Shown here: piece by piece, positions 1 through 11,588 of the stretch
Layout: every line of letters begins with the position of its first letter
Position numbering within the stretch: position 1 is the stretch's first letter
NCBI GenBank assembly: GCA_013396995.1
Contig: VWZP01002203.1
Location: 328,143 to 392,142 of the forward strand
Direction: 5' to 3'
Length of the DNA stretch: 64,000 nucleotides
Source of the DNA: Dicaeum eximium
Lineage: Eukaryota; Chordata; Aves; Passeriformes; Dicaeidae
Position numbers and translations under genes: made by a program
The notes under the pieces: model-generated
The model's input: the letters and a program-made list of their open reading frames with translations, nothing else
Databases searched by the model: none
Told to the model about the DNA's origin: nothing

Positions 1-313
1 CCTGGGCTCTGTGTTCTCCATGTGGCAGAAGCCTTGGCGGGGGAGCAGAGCCTGCTCCTGCAGGAGTGGATGAGCAGGATGGAACAGGCACAGTCTGATC
101 CATTTAATACTCAAACACACTTATCTCTATTTCCAAACTCGATGAGTTTGATTTGCACTGAAGAAACAAAACTCAGAGGCTTTTCCAGCCCCTGGATCCT
201 GCCCAGCCTTGCCTCAGAGCTGTGTGGCTCTTCCCAGTGTGCTCTGGATGATATTCCTTGGACATCCACAGTGGAAAGCAGCGTCTCTGCCACGATTTGT
301 GCTGTTTTTGCAG

Positions 314-3300
314 GCGTGCTGAGGGTGTGGGACGTGGCCACAGGAGCCTGTGTGCACAGCCAGGCCGTGCCCTTTGCGCTGCGGGACGAGCCCAGCGAGC
401 GCAGCCTGGTCCAGTGCCAGCTTGTTCCCGCCAGGAATGAGATCCTCACCGTGTCTGTGGAGCACAACATCGTCTTCTATGATGCTCAAACCCTCCAGCT
501 CAGGAAGCAGGTGACAGCCCTCAGCCTCCCTGCCCCTTTATCCGTGCTCCAGGATCAGCTCTGCTCCTGGAAGAAGCACCCAGGGCGCCCTTGGCTCCAG
601 ATTGTTCTGGAAGTGTCCATGGTGCCAGAGAATCCCACTGGTTTGGGGAATGTTGCCCAGAGACCAACAGGAACAAGAAAGCAGAACAGACCTAGCCAGA
701 AATGCCTCCTGTGTGTAGAAATGACACCCAGTATGAAAAGCAGTCGTTCCCACCTTGTCCTTCAGCTGCCTTTTCCCTCTTGGACTGTTCCCACTGCAGC
801 TCGCAGGGTACAACGAGGAGGTTCTGGATGTGAAGTTCCTGGGCCCTGGTGACTCTCACATCGTTGTGGCCACCAACAGCCCCCAGCTGAAAGTGTTTGA
901 GCTGGCGACATCCCACTGCCAGATCCTGTATGGCCACACAGGTGTGTGACAGCACTGGCCCGGGGGCACGGGGACAGCTCTTCCCTTGTCCAGCTTCTCC
1001 TGGAACTCTGGTGGAGAGGAGTCCTTGAGTTCTTGGTGGAGCAGCATCACAGCAGGTTTGGGAGTTGTGTGGAGAGAGGATGTGTCCCATTGTCCTGTCC
1101 CTGGCAGTGAGACAGGTTAAACTGGAGCTGAAGGTGCAGGAGTGTGACAGGCTCAGTCCATAGGGACCAGTCGTGTCCCAGACCTGTCCCCTGGCTCATT
1201 AACTGGGCTCATTAAGCACTGGGCTCATTAACTCACTCCTTTCTGTTGTCCCATCTCAGGATTGCTCTTCACCCACCAGCTTTTATTTCTTCTGTTTAGA
1301 AACAATCCTGGCTTTGGATGTCTTCAGGAAAGGCCTGATGTTTGTCACCTGTGCCAAGGTGTGTCACTGTTCTCCATTTAATGAAACTCTTCATTCCTAG
1401 TGATCCCTGTGGGCAAAATTGTAGTATTTTTGGAACTCCAGAAAGGGCTTTTTGCTCCTACAATCCCTGTCTGCTGCATGCCCCAAATACAAGGTTCTCC
1501 CACTATCCTTTTTTAACATTGTCCCTGGGAAGATTGGTTGTGTTTTATTGGCCTGAAGGAGATGTTTTCCTTCTCCAAACATCCTGGTCTGGTGTTAGAG
1601 CTCAGAAAAGTTGTTAGTGTGAGATTGATGAGGGAAAAGGTGCCAAGAGCCATGACAGACCCAAAACCAAAGCTCTCACACAAAAAATAAACCTCCATGC
1701 TGGAACCCCAGAGTGGGGGCTGATCTTGCCACCTGCTGTGACAAAGATGAAGGTTCCAGCTGGACCATCAGAGACCAGTGGGGCTCAGGGATGTGGTGGA
1801 AGCACAGGGAGCTGCTGACTTCCCAGAAAACTCAGGCATTCGTGTCCTTTCCCCCCAGGACAGGAGCATCCGGCTGTGGCGGATGGGCAGGGCTGGCAGG
1901 GTGACCTGTGTGGCCCAGGGCCTGGGCCATGCCCACGGCGTGGGCGCTGTCGCCTGCTCCAGGTAACCCACACTGGCCAGGGACTCAGGGGAGTGTCCTG
2001 CTGGGTGCTGTCCCCTTCCCAGCTGGGCTGCTTCTCTTCCCTGTTCCCAGCTTCTCCCAGCGATGCCCGAGTGTGAAGGGATCATGGAATGGTTTGGGTT
2101 GGAAGGGGCCTTAAATGTCATCCAGTGCCACCCCCTGCCATGGCAGGGACACTTCCACTGTCCAGCCTGGCCTTGGGCACTCCCAGGGCTGGGGGAGTCA
2201 CTCTGAAATGAAAGAGCTTGGAAAGCCATGAAACCACTTTTCCACATCCCGGCAGTGGCCGAGTGTGGAGATCCCAGTCAGGGAGGAGGAACCACGGAAT
2301 TGTTTCCCTGCACTTGATGCTTTCATTCCTCTCAGGTTGAAGGAAAGCTTTGTGGTGACCAGCAGCCAGGACTGCACCATCAAGATCTGGAACATCCCAG
2401 AATCCCTCACTTCCAAAGCAAAAGCAGCCTTGATCTCCAGTCCAGAGCCCCTCCATGCCAGGGTGACAGAGAGGGGCCATGACAAGGTACAGCTCCTCCT
2501 GATCCCAGTGCCTCAGCCTCCCTCCTGTGCTGCAGCCAGAGCTGAGGCCTGAGCCTCTTTCTCCTCCTCTTGTGGCTTCCCCAGGACATCAACAGCGTGG
2601 CCGTGTCCCCCAATGACAAACTGCTGGCCACGGGCTCGCAGGACCGGCTGGCCAAGCTCTGGTCCTGCTCCGACTGCTCCCTCCTGGGGGTTTTCTCTGG
2701 GCACAAACGTGGGGTCTGGTGTGTGCAGTTCTCCCCTGTGGATCAGGTCCTGGCCACCTCCTCGGCTGATGGCACCCTGAAGCTTTGGGGACTTCGGGAC
2801 TTCAGCTGTCTGAAGGTGATGAGAACTTTGCCTCCTGCCCTGGGCAAAACCTTGGGGCTCCTTAAGGCTCCTCCCAAACCTTGGGGCTCCTTAAGGCTCC
2901 TCCCAAACCTTGGGGCTCCTTAAGGATCCTTCCAAACCTTGGAGCTTATTTCTTTGGGCTTTAGGAATAAATGGGATCCTTCTGGGTCTCCCCAAAGGCC
3001 TGGCACTGCTGAGCTTCCTTTCTGTTTTGCAGACCTTTGAAGGCCACGATGCCTCAGTGCTGAAGATCATCTTTGTGAGCAGAGGGGCTCAGCTGCTCAG
3101 CAGGTTTGTGCCTGCCCAGGGATCTGGGGACATTCCAGAGTTCAGGGGATACCTCAGCTCATCAGCAGCACCAAGAGGAAAGACTCTTGTGTCCCAAGAA
3201 TCTTTGGAAAGATCTATAGGAAGATGCCATGTTTAGGCCAGGCTTTCTGTAGAGGTTATTTTAATCTGCTCTTCTCCAGGTGTTCCACGGATTCCATGCT

Positions 3301-5620
3301 GGGTTGGGATAAACACAGCAAAGCTAAGGGTGCATCTTGCCCTGCATAATTTAGGTTAACTCTGCTCCTGTTTGGAAGGAATTGGGATGGGACAAGTTCA
3401 TCTGATATTTGAGGTGGGACAGAGCAAGAATGGATCTGTCCAGTGATTCTTTCTGTTGTGTTTCTCTTCCAAAAGTGGATCTGATGGTCTCTTAAAACTC
3501 TGGACAATTAAAACAAACGAGTGTGTGAAAACATTAGATGGTCATGAAGATAAAATCTGGGGCCTCCACTCCAACAAGAAAGATGACATGGTGGTGACAG
3601 CCTCCAGTGACTCCTGCATCACCCTGTGGCAGGTACAGCACAGGGCTTGCTCCTCCCTGGGTTAATAATCGGGGTAACTGGAGAGCTCAGGGTCTCCTGG
3701 TTTGTTTTTCACATGCTCTCCTTGGCTGCAGTTTGAAAATAGGTCAACAAGGCTGATCTTGGGGTTTGGGGGTATTTTTTGGCCATCCTGTATTTGCCCA
3801 GAGCAGCAGATGGGCCCCAAAGCACTGGAGCTTTGGAGGGAAGTTGGAAATTACTTGGTTTAATATTTAAATTACTTGACCCCGAGATTTTGCTGCAGAA
3901 AATGGTCTCCACATCACTTGATGGCTAAATCAGAACCCTTCTGTATTAAAGCAGGATTTGATAAAGTTTTATCCTGTTCTTTTTTTTATAGGATGTGACT
4001 GAAATTGAGGAGAACGAAGCACAGGCTAAACAGGAGGAGCAGATTATGAAGTGAGTTGATCTTGTGCCACAAAGAGCTGAAAGGCAAACTGTGCAGCTCC
4101 ACAGCAAACCCAGCTCCACCTGATCCCAATATTGGAGTGAGGGAATTAAGGCATTTATTGACGAGCACCACAAACTTCTTAACTGTTACTGCCAAATCTG
4201 CTGCTTTTTCTGTCATTTTGGTTTTTTCCAGCACCCAGAGATTGGTCACACTCTTGCCCCTGATTTGTTTTCCAGAGAGCAAGAGCTTTCTAACCTTCTC
4301 CATGAGAAGAGGTACCTCAGAGCTCTGGGGCTGGCCATTTCCCTGGACCGGCCGCACACGGTGCTGACCGTGGTCAAGGGTGAGTGCAGAGCCTGCTCTG
4401 AAGGCATTTCCTGCCCTCCCTCCTTTCCTTGACACCTTTTCCAGCTAGTCCAAAGCTACAAAGTCCAGTAATTACTCTGAAAGGCTCAGTTTTCCCTGAG
4501 TGACATCACCCAGGGTGTCCCTGCTGTCATTTCTCTCTGCAGCCATCCTCAAGGAGCCTGAGGGGAGGAGGCACCTGGAGGAGAACATCGTTCGGCTCCG
4601 CAAGGATCAGAAAGGTTTGTTGCAGGATTAAAGTGCTGAAAGCTTTCAGGTCAGAGGCTTGTTCAGAATCCTACAATCCTGGAATGGTTTGGGTTGGGAG
4701 ATTGTCCAGTTCCACCCTCTGCCATGGGCTGGGACACCTTCCACTGGAGCAGGACCTGTCCTTGGACACGTGCAGGGATGGGGAGTGTCACTGTGTGGGA
4801 GCTGAGCCTCTGTGAGAGCCCAGGGATGTTTTCCAGCGTGGGCTGTGCTCTGTGCCAGCCTGGCCAGGCTTCCTTCCCCCACAGAGGCAGTGTTGGCCTT
4901 CCTGGTGACGTGGAACACCAACTCCAGGAACTGCCACGAGGCCCAGGCTGTCATGGAGACGCTCCTGAAGCACGAGGCGCCCGACAGCCTGCTGCAGTTC
5001 TCGGGAATTAAATCCGCTGTGGAGTCCCTGCTGCCCTACACGGGTGAGGCCCTGTGGGGATGAGGGGCTGGAGGTGCTGGCTGGGATCAGGGAATGCTTT
5101 GGGGTGGAAGGGGCAGGTCAGTTAATCCAGACCTGCCATGGCAGGGACACCTTCCTCTGTCCCAGGCTGCTCCAAGCGCTGTCCTTGGCCTTGGGCACTG
5201 CCAGGCATCCAGGGGCAGCCACAGCTTCTCTGGGAATCTGTGCCCACCCTCACAGGGAGGAATTCCTTCCCAATATCCCATCCATCCCTGCCCTCTGGCA
5301 GTGGGAAGCCATTCCCTGTGTGCTGTCCCTCCATCCTTTGCCCAAAGTCCCTGTCCAGCTCTCCTGGAGCCCCTTTAGGCTCTGGAAGTGTCCCTGGAGC
5401 ATTCCCTTCTCCAGGCTGGACACTGCCAGCTCTCCCAGCCTGGCTCCCCAGTGGAAGGCCGGGCTCTGCTGGCTCCCCTGTGGCTCTGAGCCCTCCCCTC
5501 CTTGCAGAGCGCCACTTCCAGAGGCTGAGCCGCCTGCTCCAGGCTTCCACCTTCATCGAGTTCATGTGGCACCACATGAGGCTGGCAGATGTGGCCCAGC
5601 AGGACCAGGGGACTCTGTGA
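314..5620 (+). CDS. TBL3: TBL3 (UTP13 orthologue), 3' part, 13 exons
   Basis: Nucleolar WD40 protein of the U3 snoRNP/small-subunit processome (UTP-B), needed for pre-18S rRNA cleavage. Exons: 314-510, 800-941, 1300-1358, 1859-1962, 2336-2486, 2585-2815, 3033-3103, 3476-3632, 3992-4050, 4276-4379, 4543-4614, 4885-5043, 5508-5620 (TGA). All visible junctions are GT-AG and phase is unbroken for 538 codons; human TBL3 is about 808 residues, so roughly the first third lies left of the window. WD-repeat ends are seen as LRVWD, IRLW, IKIW, AKLW, LKLW (twice) and ITLW. After the propeller comes a charged linker (EENEAQAKQEEQ) and the helical UTP13 C-terminal domain (LGLAISLDRPHTVLTV, WNTNSRNCHEAQAV, HFQRLSRLLQA). 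NOXO1 converges from the right. Identification is firm; exon edges are manual. Confidence 0.95.
2078..2200 (-). mobile_element. CR1 LINE 3' fragment
   Basis: CR1 tail in a TBL3 intron, showing the GGTTTGGGTTGGAAGG block then CCATGGCAGGGACAC. It is a 5'-truncated non-LTR retrotransposon with no coding capacity. Confidence 0.8.
2849..2945. repeat. 31-bp tandem repeat, three copies
   Basis: Three near-identical units of AAACCTTGGGGCTCCTTAAG plus GCTCCTCCC lie in a TBL3 intron, starting 33 bases after the exon ending at 2815. Confidence 0.9.
4664..4790 (-). mobile_element. CR1 LINE 3' fragment
   Basis: Diverged CR1 tail in a TBL3 intron (CTGGAATGGTTTGGGTTGGG, then GGGACACCTTCCACTGGAGC). Confidence 0.75.
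5082..5450 (-). mobile_element. CR1 LINE 3' fragment, longer
   Basis: About 370 bases of CR1 fill the last TBL3 intron. They extend past the tail into the region with CACCCTCACAGGGAGGAATT and the TTCTCCAGGCTGGACA block, and stop about 60 bases before the final exon. Confidence 0.8.
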
Positions 5621-5694
5621 CCCCCCTCCCACCAATTTCTTGTTCCAAAGAGCCCACCAGGATGGCAGCTGGATTTTTAGTTCCTGTGTTTTAT

Positions 5695-5700
5695 AATAAA
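5695..5700 (+). terminator. TBL3: TBL3 polyadenylation signal
   Basis: A canonical AATAAA lies 75 bases after the TBL3 stop codon, with T-rich sequence just beyond. This implies a very short 3' UTR of about 100 bases. Confidence 0.75.
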
Positions 5701-6046
5701 TGTTTTAATTTCTAAACCAAGTGCAACGTCCAATCTCCTCAGGGGTGAATGAAAGGGAAAGGTCATTTCTTTGGCCAAGCTGGGGGTTGTGTTTTCTTTC
5801 ACAGCCTGAATTTTCAGACTCACAAACAGCAGTTAGTTTGGCATTAAAAAAAGGCAGAATCCCAACAAGCAGATGGGATTTAAAGGATTCATGGAGCTGG
5901 GATCCTGCTTGGACCAAGGCAGGGGTCTCACCTGTGCCCACCCAAAATCCAGCACCTGGGAGGGAGAGAAGCACAATTTAAATTCCCCAAATAGCAAATT
6001 TTTAAAGCATAAAACACAAGCAGGCTTCAGAGATATTTACATGTAT

Positions 6047-6052
6047 TTTATT
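6047..6052 (-). terminator. NOXO1: Candidate NOXO1 polyadenylation signal
   Basis: TTTATT on the plus strand is AATAAA for NOXO1. It lies about 1.1 kb beyond the NOXO1 stop and about 350 bases from the TBL3 signal, so the two convergent genes would not overlap. The length of the 3' UTR is an inference. Confidence 0.5.
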
Positions 6053-6839
6053 TCATATAGACATAAAATTCAAACACACAAACACCTCACAAGTTCTTTA
6101 TAAAAATATTAAGAGCTACCTGGGAGAATAAGTACAATTAATTAAAGCCATCTGTGTAGAGAAAAGTCTTAATTTTCCTTTAACTCTTTTGCTAACTCAT
6201 TTCTAGGAAATGACTTTAGGATTAGAATTGTTGTGAGTTTCAGTAACTACACAGTCCCCTGGAACAAGGAATGTTTTGTCCATAAAAGTGACCTCTGTTC
6301 CCATCCCCAGGTGGGACACAAGCTGTAACTCCCCTGGTTGTGTTCCTGTGCCTGCACAGACCTGGTTGGAGGAACAGGGATGAGGTTCCTCCCCAATAGG
6401 TTTTTTATACTCACAACCATTCAGCAGATCCAGCCCATCCCTGAATTTCATGGCCTCTCCACTTACCTATTAAAAAAACCCCAAACCGACACCAAAACTC
6501 AAAAAGTTAAAAAGATATTTATAAAAGAGGGGGTTCAGTAACTGCCACCACACAGGTGCATCATCCTCAGTGCTGTGGGTAGCTCAGAGGTCACCGAGGC
6601 ACTCTGGTGTCGCTCCTTTGCCCTTCGGGTGGCCGTGGCTGTGCCAGCTCATGCTGGTGTGGGGAATAACCCAGGCAGTACTGCAGGGCAGGGGCACTCC
6701 TGCCTCGGGAGAGCTCTGAGCTCCGGGTGACCTCCTGCTCTGCAGCTGCGGGATCCTCAAGTGTCCCCACTCAGTCCTGTCCCAGGAACTCCCTGTCCCT
6801 GTGGGAGCTGCAGCTGCAGCGGTGCTGCCCAGGGAGGGG

Positions 6840-7132
6840 CTGGATGTGTGTGTGTGTCCCTCGGGAAGGGACGGTCCCCAGCCCGCAGGTGATGGATGTG
6901 TGTGTGTCCCCAGGGAAGGAACAGTCCCTAGTCCTGAGTCTCCTCAGGTGATGGATGTGTGTGTGTGTGTGTCCCTCGGGAAGGGACAGTCCCCAGCCCC
7001 GACTCTCGCAAGTGATGGATGTGTGCGTGTCCCCAGGGAAGGGACAGTCCCCAGCCCTGGCTCTCGCAGGTGATGGATGTGTGAGTGTGTCCCCAGGGAA
7101 GGGACAGTCCCCAGCCCTGGCGCTCCCAGGGG
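6840..7132. repeat. Minisatellite, about 58-bp unit, five copies
   Basis: Five imperfect copies begin at about 6840, 6894, 6952, 7017 and 7074. Each has GGATGTGTGTGTGTCCC, then GGGAAGGGACAGTCCCCAGCC, then a CTC(G/C)CAGGTGAT tail. The internal (GT)n run varies in length. The array lies just beyond the NOXO1 stop codon and so probably falls inside its 3' UTR. Confidence 0.9.
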
Positions 7133-7182
7133 AGCCCACGAGCGGGGTGCCGGGGCTGTGCCCGTGTCCCCTCCCAGGGACA

Positions 7183-10100
7183 CTAATGCCGGCTCGGCGG
7201 GGCCGGCCGGGGAGCCGCTTGCTGCAGGGCGCGCTTGGTGACGGTGCTGCAGCGCTGCAGGATCTCCTGCGCTGAGGGACGCGCTGGCACCTTGGGGACA
7301 CCCGCGGCCGGCTCAGGGTCAGCGAGGGACGAGCTGAGCTCGGCTGCGGAGGACTCCACGAAGCCGGAGTCGTTCCTGTCCCTGGCACTGAGCTGTGGGG
7401 ATTTGCTGCTGAGCGCGGCCAGCCCGCGGCTCGGGCCGGGAGAGCCCCGGGGCTGCTCCACCTCGGGCAGGGACCGCGACAGGTCGGGCTTCCAGGCCAG
7501 CCGGGTGTCCCCGGCACTGCTGCTCCCCGAGCTCAGCGAGGAGCTGTCCAAATCCAAATCCAAATCCAGCTCTGGGGTGGAGCTGGCCCTGGGCAGAGAG
7601 CGGGATCCGCTCCTCGGGGAGCCGCCGAGGCGCTGCGGGGCCGGGCCGGGCCGGGGCGAGGCCTCCCCCGGCGGCTGCGGCTGCGGCTGAGGGGAGCTGA
7701 GGGCCGGGCTGGAGGCGGTCAGGCCGCAGCTCAGCATGGTCTGCAGCTTGTGGTGAGGGTTCTGGTAGGGCCGGAGGCACAGCGAGGGCATGTAGCCGGT
7801 GCAGCCGTTGTACCTGAGGGCAGCGATGGAGAGAACACTGAGAAAACCCTGCCAGCGCCTCGGGCCAAGGGGAGGGAGCACTTGGAGGAGCAGGTCCGTG
7901 CTGTACACGGGGTGTGAGGACAGGGAAACCGTCCCCAGCCAAGGACAGGGCTGTGCCCTGTTAGGTTTAGGGTTAGGGTTAACCTCAGGGCGCTCCTGAG
8001 CATCCCACACGGGGAGGAACAGCACGCAGCTCCCTCGGGAGCCAGGGCTTTGGGAATGTCTCCTCACCGGATCAGCCACCAGCCGCTGTGGGATCTCCTG
8101 AGCACCTCCACGACCACCCCCTGGTTCAGCGAGAGCTCGTCTGCGTTCTGAGCCTCGTAGGCCTGCACCACAAAGTACAGGCTGCCTGCAGAGAGAGGGA
8201 GAGCTTGGGTTTGCCTTGTGGAGAAAATGTTCTGATCCCTCTGAGAGACCAGCCCAGCTGTCCCTGAGAGTGACTGGTTTGCTCAGAGAGACCCCAGTCT
8301 GATCCATTTAAGTTGGATATAAAGAAGAAGTTTTTTACAAAAAGGGTGTGGAGGCCCTAGAAGTGGTTGCCCAGAGAAGCTGTGGCTGCCCCTGGACCCC
8401 TGGAAGTGTCCAAGGCCAGGTTGGACAGGGCTTGGAGCAGCCTGGGATAGTGGAAGGTGCTGGGGTTGGAACTGGAGGGGCTTTAAGTTCTCCTCCAACC
8501 CAAACCACCCCATGGTTCCATGACCCACAGATGGTGGCAGAGCCAACCAGAAGAGTCAGAGGTCCAAGCAGGGACTCCAGGCAGTGGGTAAAGTGGTGAG
8601 GTTTTGCAGAACTCATGTTTTGAAGGAGGAACAGACTCACCCTCCTCGTTGGAGCTGGAGGCATTCTGGATGTCCTCACAGGCATCAAGCTCTTCCAAGT
8701 ACGAGGCTGGGAACCAGGCTATCTGCTTGTCTGCATTTTCCACCAGCCACCAGCCTACAAAGAGGAAGGATACCCAGATTTTAACAGCCTGCAAGTCAAG
8801 ACATGACAATAATCCCTGGGTAGGGGACACAAGAGACAGGAGAGACATTCACTGTCTCCCAGGTAAGCACACAAGTGCAAACACCTGATCCCCTGACACT
8901 ACCTCAGCATTTGCCTAGCTATGAATCCATCTGCCCATCCACCCCTGACACTGAATCCTCTCAAACCTACCGGTCATGTCCTTGATTAGCACTTCCACAA
9001 TCTCCTTCTGAGCCACTGTGAAGGGTTTGTTCTTTGTGTCTTTGGTTTCAAAGGCCTCGATGCAGTGGTAGCTCTGCGATGCCTGAGGGAGGGTGATGGA
9101 GAGGGGCTGGGGGTTCTTCTCCCTTCTGAATACTGATGGCATGATCACAACACTGAAAAGTAAAGGTGCATGTCAAAAACTCATGTCAAAGGTTGAGTTT
9201 AATATTGATTTTGGTAAAATAATTTCTTCAGTAGGCTGAGAAAAGCTTCAGGCATCAGAAACAAAATTAACCTGGATTGAAGCACCCAGCTGAACTGCCC
9301 TGGAGTGTAACTGGTGTTTCCCTTCTATGCATATCCCATAACATTTCTGTTTCATGAACAAACAAAAACCACAACTCATATTTCATACCTGTTTTCAGGG
9401 AAGGAGGGATCGAGGTCTTGAGTCTGTGCCTTGAAAAACTGATTCACCTCTTCACCCCGGGAGATTTTCACATCTGTTTTCAGCAGCTCCTGGGAATATG
9501 TTTCCAGCAGCTTCAGGATCTCTAGGCACCTGTTCAGCTTCCCACCCTTCCTGTGCTGCATAGTTATTCCTTCAAAATAACAAGGGCACAGTTGGGATAT
9601 GATAGCAATGGAGCTGGATCCCTGGGAGCAGCAATTTTCCCTGAACACCAGGGTGCCCTCACCCACCACCCCTTCCTGCCCAAGCCCAAACTGTACAAAG
9701 TCACTGTCCCTGCCTCCCTGTGTTTTTTAACAGCTCCTGATACTATTTTTTAACATCTAAAATGTCTCCTTTTTTCCCAGGTAAAGTTTTGAGAAGCTCT
9801 AGGTCAATATTTGAAGCGTAGCATCAATTTGCCAAGTGCAGCTATCTATTTAAAAAGCCTTTCTGGGTAGTTTTAAGTCTGTACTAGACCCAAACATGCT
9901 GATGTGACCCAGGGGTGCCCTGGCAGGAGCAGGAGTGAGCCCCTGATCTGTTCCAGAGGAAGGTCAGACTCGGAGTTTCTGTCATGGGTTATGACTGTCC
10001 CTGATCACTCTGGTATTTGTTGGTCCATCAGAGATTTGTCCTTACCTTTAAACCTGGGTAAATTCCTCAGTGACCCACTCTCAGTGGGGAATTTTCTCTT

Positions 10101-10822
10101 CAGCTCTTTCTAAAAGCATGGAGAAGGAGAGAACAGTGATTCCTCACAGCTGACACATGGCTGGGCTCCTTACCCTCCCCAGGACAGGAACCTTGAAATT
10201 TGAAGAACTGAAAATTCACTTACATGGAATTTCTTAAAGTCTTCAAACGTCCTGTAGATGAGAATGTTGTTCTGATCTGACCAGGACACAAATATCATGT
10301 AGTTCTGGGAAAAGAAAAGGGAAAAGAAAAGCAGTTTAATCCCAATGTTCAATTTTGAATACTTCCAGGCAATCAGTATTTGCTGTGGTTTAGCTGAGGC
10401 TTTTAATGTCACATTAAAAAATTAAATTAAACATTAAACCTACAAAAATATTTCCTTAATTTCATAGTCCCAAATGGGTAATCATTGCTGAAACCAGGAG
10501 AAATTTATGGTGCTGTGACAAAAAGAGAGCAAAACCCAAGATATTAAGCCCATTAAAAAACAAATCCCCTTGTCCTAGACCCAAAGGCTCCAATCCCAAT
10601 ACTGTGGGGAACGAGCAAACATATTCCTGGGAGAGTAACTCAAAATCCTCTAGTCTCCCAATATGCAAATTATATTTAAGGAGGAAAACAAAGCCAAAAA
10701 AAAGATTATATTTAAGGAGGAAAACAAAGCCAAACAAAGAATAAAAATTAAAGCACCTTCTGTTTTCTGCACTGCATGAAACCAACAGCCTTCACATCCA
10801 CGGGATACCTGCTGCAGCTCAT
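7183..10822 (-). CDS. NOXO1: NOXO1, NADPH oxidase organizer 1
   Basis: Cytosolic adaptor that assembles NOX1/NOX3 complexes at membranes by binding phosphoinositides (PX) and p22phox (tandem SH3). Exons in transcript order: 10822-10757, 10304-10224, 10109-10046, 9569-9389, 9152-8971, 8754-8641, 8185-8068, 7813-7183 (TAG); 1,437 nt, 478 codons, all phases fit. PX domain about 1-125 with the RTFEDF basic motif. SH3-1 about 158-212 (GWWLVENADKQIAWFPASYL) and SH3-2 about 233-285 (GWWLIRYNGCTGYMPS). A long Ser/Pro-rich tail runs from about 290-478, with a PQPQPQPP stretch, and ends in CSTVTKRAL, matching the CCTVTRRAL of human NOXO1 as I recall it. The tail is longer than in human (about 370 residues in total), partly from simple-sequence growth. 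There is no p47phox-like autoinhibitory segment. The start is the first ATG of the MSCSRYPV exon, whose 3' donor (GTGCTT) is weak. Confidence 0.93.
7547..7570. repeat. NOXO1: Coding hexamer repeat in NOXO1 tail
   Basis: Four tandem copies of CCAAAT on the plus strand encode an alternating Leu-Asp run on the NOXO1 strand, followed by a serine-rich stretch. The unit is a multiple of three, so length change keeps the frame. Confidence 0.85.
7961..7982 (+). repeat. Short telomere-like run
   Basis: TTAGG, TTTAGGG, TTAGGG and TTAACC occur in tandem inside the last NOXO1 intron. There are only about three degenerate units, too few to call an interstitial telomere. Confidence 0.6.
8300..8523 (+). 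mobile_element. CR1 LINE 3' fragment
   Basis: Sense-oriented CR1 tail in a NOXO1 intron: GGATATAAAGAAGAAGTTTT, GTGGTTGCCCAGAGAAGCTG, then CTCCAACCCAAACCACCCC and a GTTCCATGA end. Confidence 0.85.
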
Positions 10823-10857
10823 CTTCCTCACAGCTGGGCTTCTTCTTCGCAGGGAGC

Positions 10858-11295
10858 CAGAGGGATGGAGCTGGAGAGATGGAACTGGAGGGATGAGCTG
10901 GAGGGATGGGAACTGGAGGGATGGAACTGGAAGGATGGGAACTGGAGAGATGGAACTGGAAGGATGGGAACTGGAGAGATGGAACTGGAGGGATGAGCTG
11001 GAGGGATGGAGCTGGAGGGATGGGACTGGAGAGATGGGACTGGAGGGATGGAGCTGGAGGGATGGAGCTGGAGGGATGGAGCTGGGGGGATGGAACTGGA
11101 AGAATGAGAGCTGGAGGGATGGAACTGGAAGAATGAGAGCTGGAGGGATGGAACTGGAAGAATGAGAGCTGGAAGAATGAGAACTGGAGGGATGGAACTG
11201 GAAGAATGAGAGCTGGAGGGATGGGAGCTGGAGGGATGAAACTGGAATGATGGGAGCTGGAGGGATGGAGCTGGAGGGATGGGAGCTGGAGGGAG
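10858..11295. repeat. Minisatellite upstream of NOXO1, 13-16-bp units
   Basis: About thirty imperfect units built on (G)ATGGAACTGGAGG or GATGAGAGCTGGAAGA. The array starts 36 bases upstream of the NOXO1 start codon, so it must lie in its 5' UTR, first intron or core promoter. One strand is purine-rich throughout. Units close to 15 bases keep long reading frames open on both strands, and these are not genes. Confidence 0.92.
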
Positions 11296-11457
11296 CAGAG
11301 ATGCGGCTCCAGCCCCGACTGCCGAGGTTAAATACCCTGGAGCAGGAGGCAGGGCAGAGGTGTTCCCGAGCTTCCTCCTCCGCCCAGCCACCGGGCAGAA
11401 ATTCCGTGATTTGGCAAACATACCGCGTGCCTTTAACCTTTCCCCCTCGCTTTTAAC

Positions 11458-11465
11458 ATGCAAAT
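11458..11465 (+). promoter_or_regulatory. Octamer (POU) consensus ATGCAAAT
   Basis: A perfect ATGCAAAT octamer lies about 640 bases upstream of the NOXO1 start codon, beyond the minisatellite. POU-factor binding is inferred from the motif alone. Confidence 0.35.
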
Positions 11466-11588
11466 GCTGCCGGGTGCAGGCGGGACATAGTTCAGGGCGC
11501 CGGGGAGGAGAAATCGTTTCTTTTATCGCATCCTTACTAACCCGTGCCGGGAAGGAAGGGAAGGGAGCCAGGGCTGTTTGCCAGCGCT

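Noticed and set aside
1..28. Possible 3' end of the preceding TBL3 exon (frame 1 reads PGLCVLHVA, a little like human PGLYFLTAG)
   Set aside because: No GT donor follows in the phase needed by the next exon, and the likeness is weak. I start the CDS at 314.
6771..7517. 248-codon minus-strand frame overlapping the end of NOXO1
   Set aside because: It is out of frame with NOXO1 and runs through the 3' UTR minisatellite; a shadow frame.
7961..7982. Interstitial telomere or fusion scar
   Set aside because: Only about three degenerate TTAGGG units inside a NOXO1 intron, well within chance for a G-rich region.
10776..11463. Long open frames on both strands (Trp/Asp/Gly-rich and Ser/His/Pro-rich)
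   Set aside because: They are translations of the minisatellite; units near 15 bases keep every frame open.
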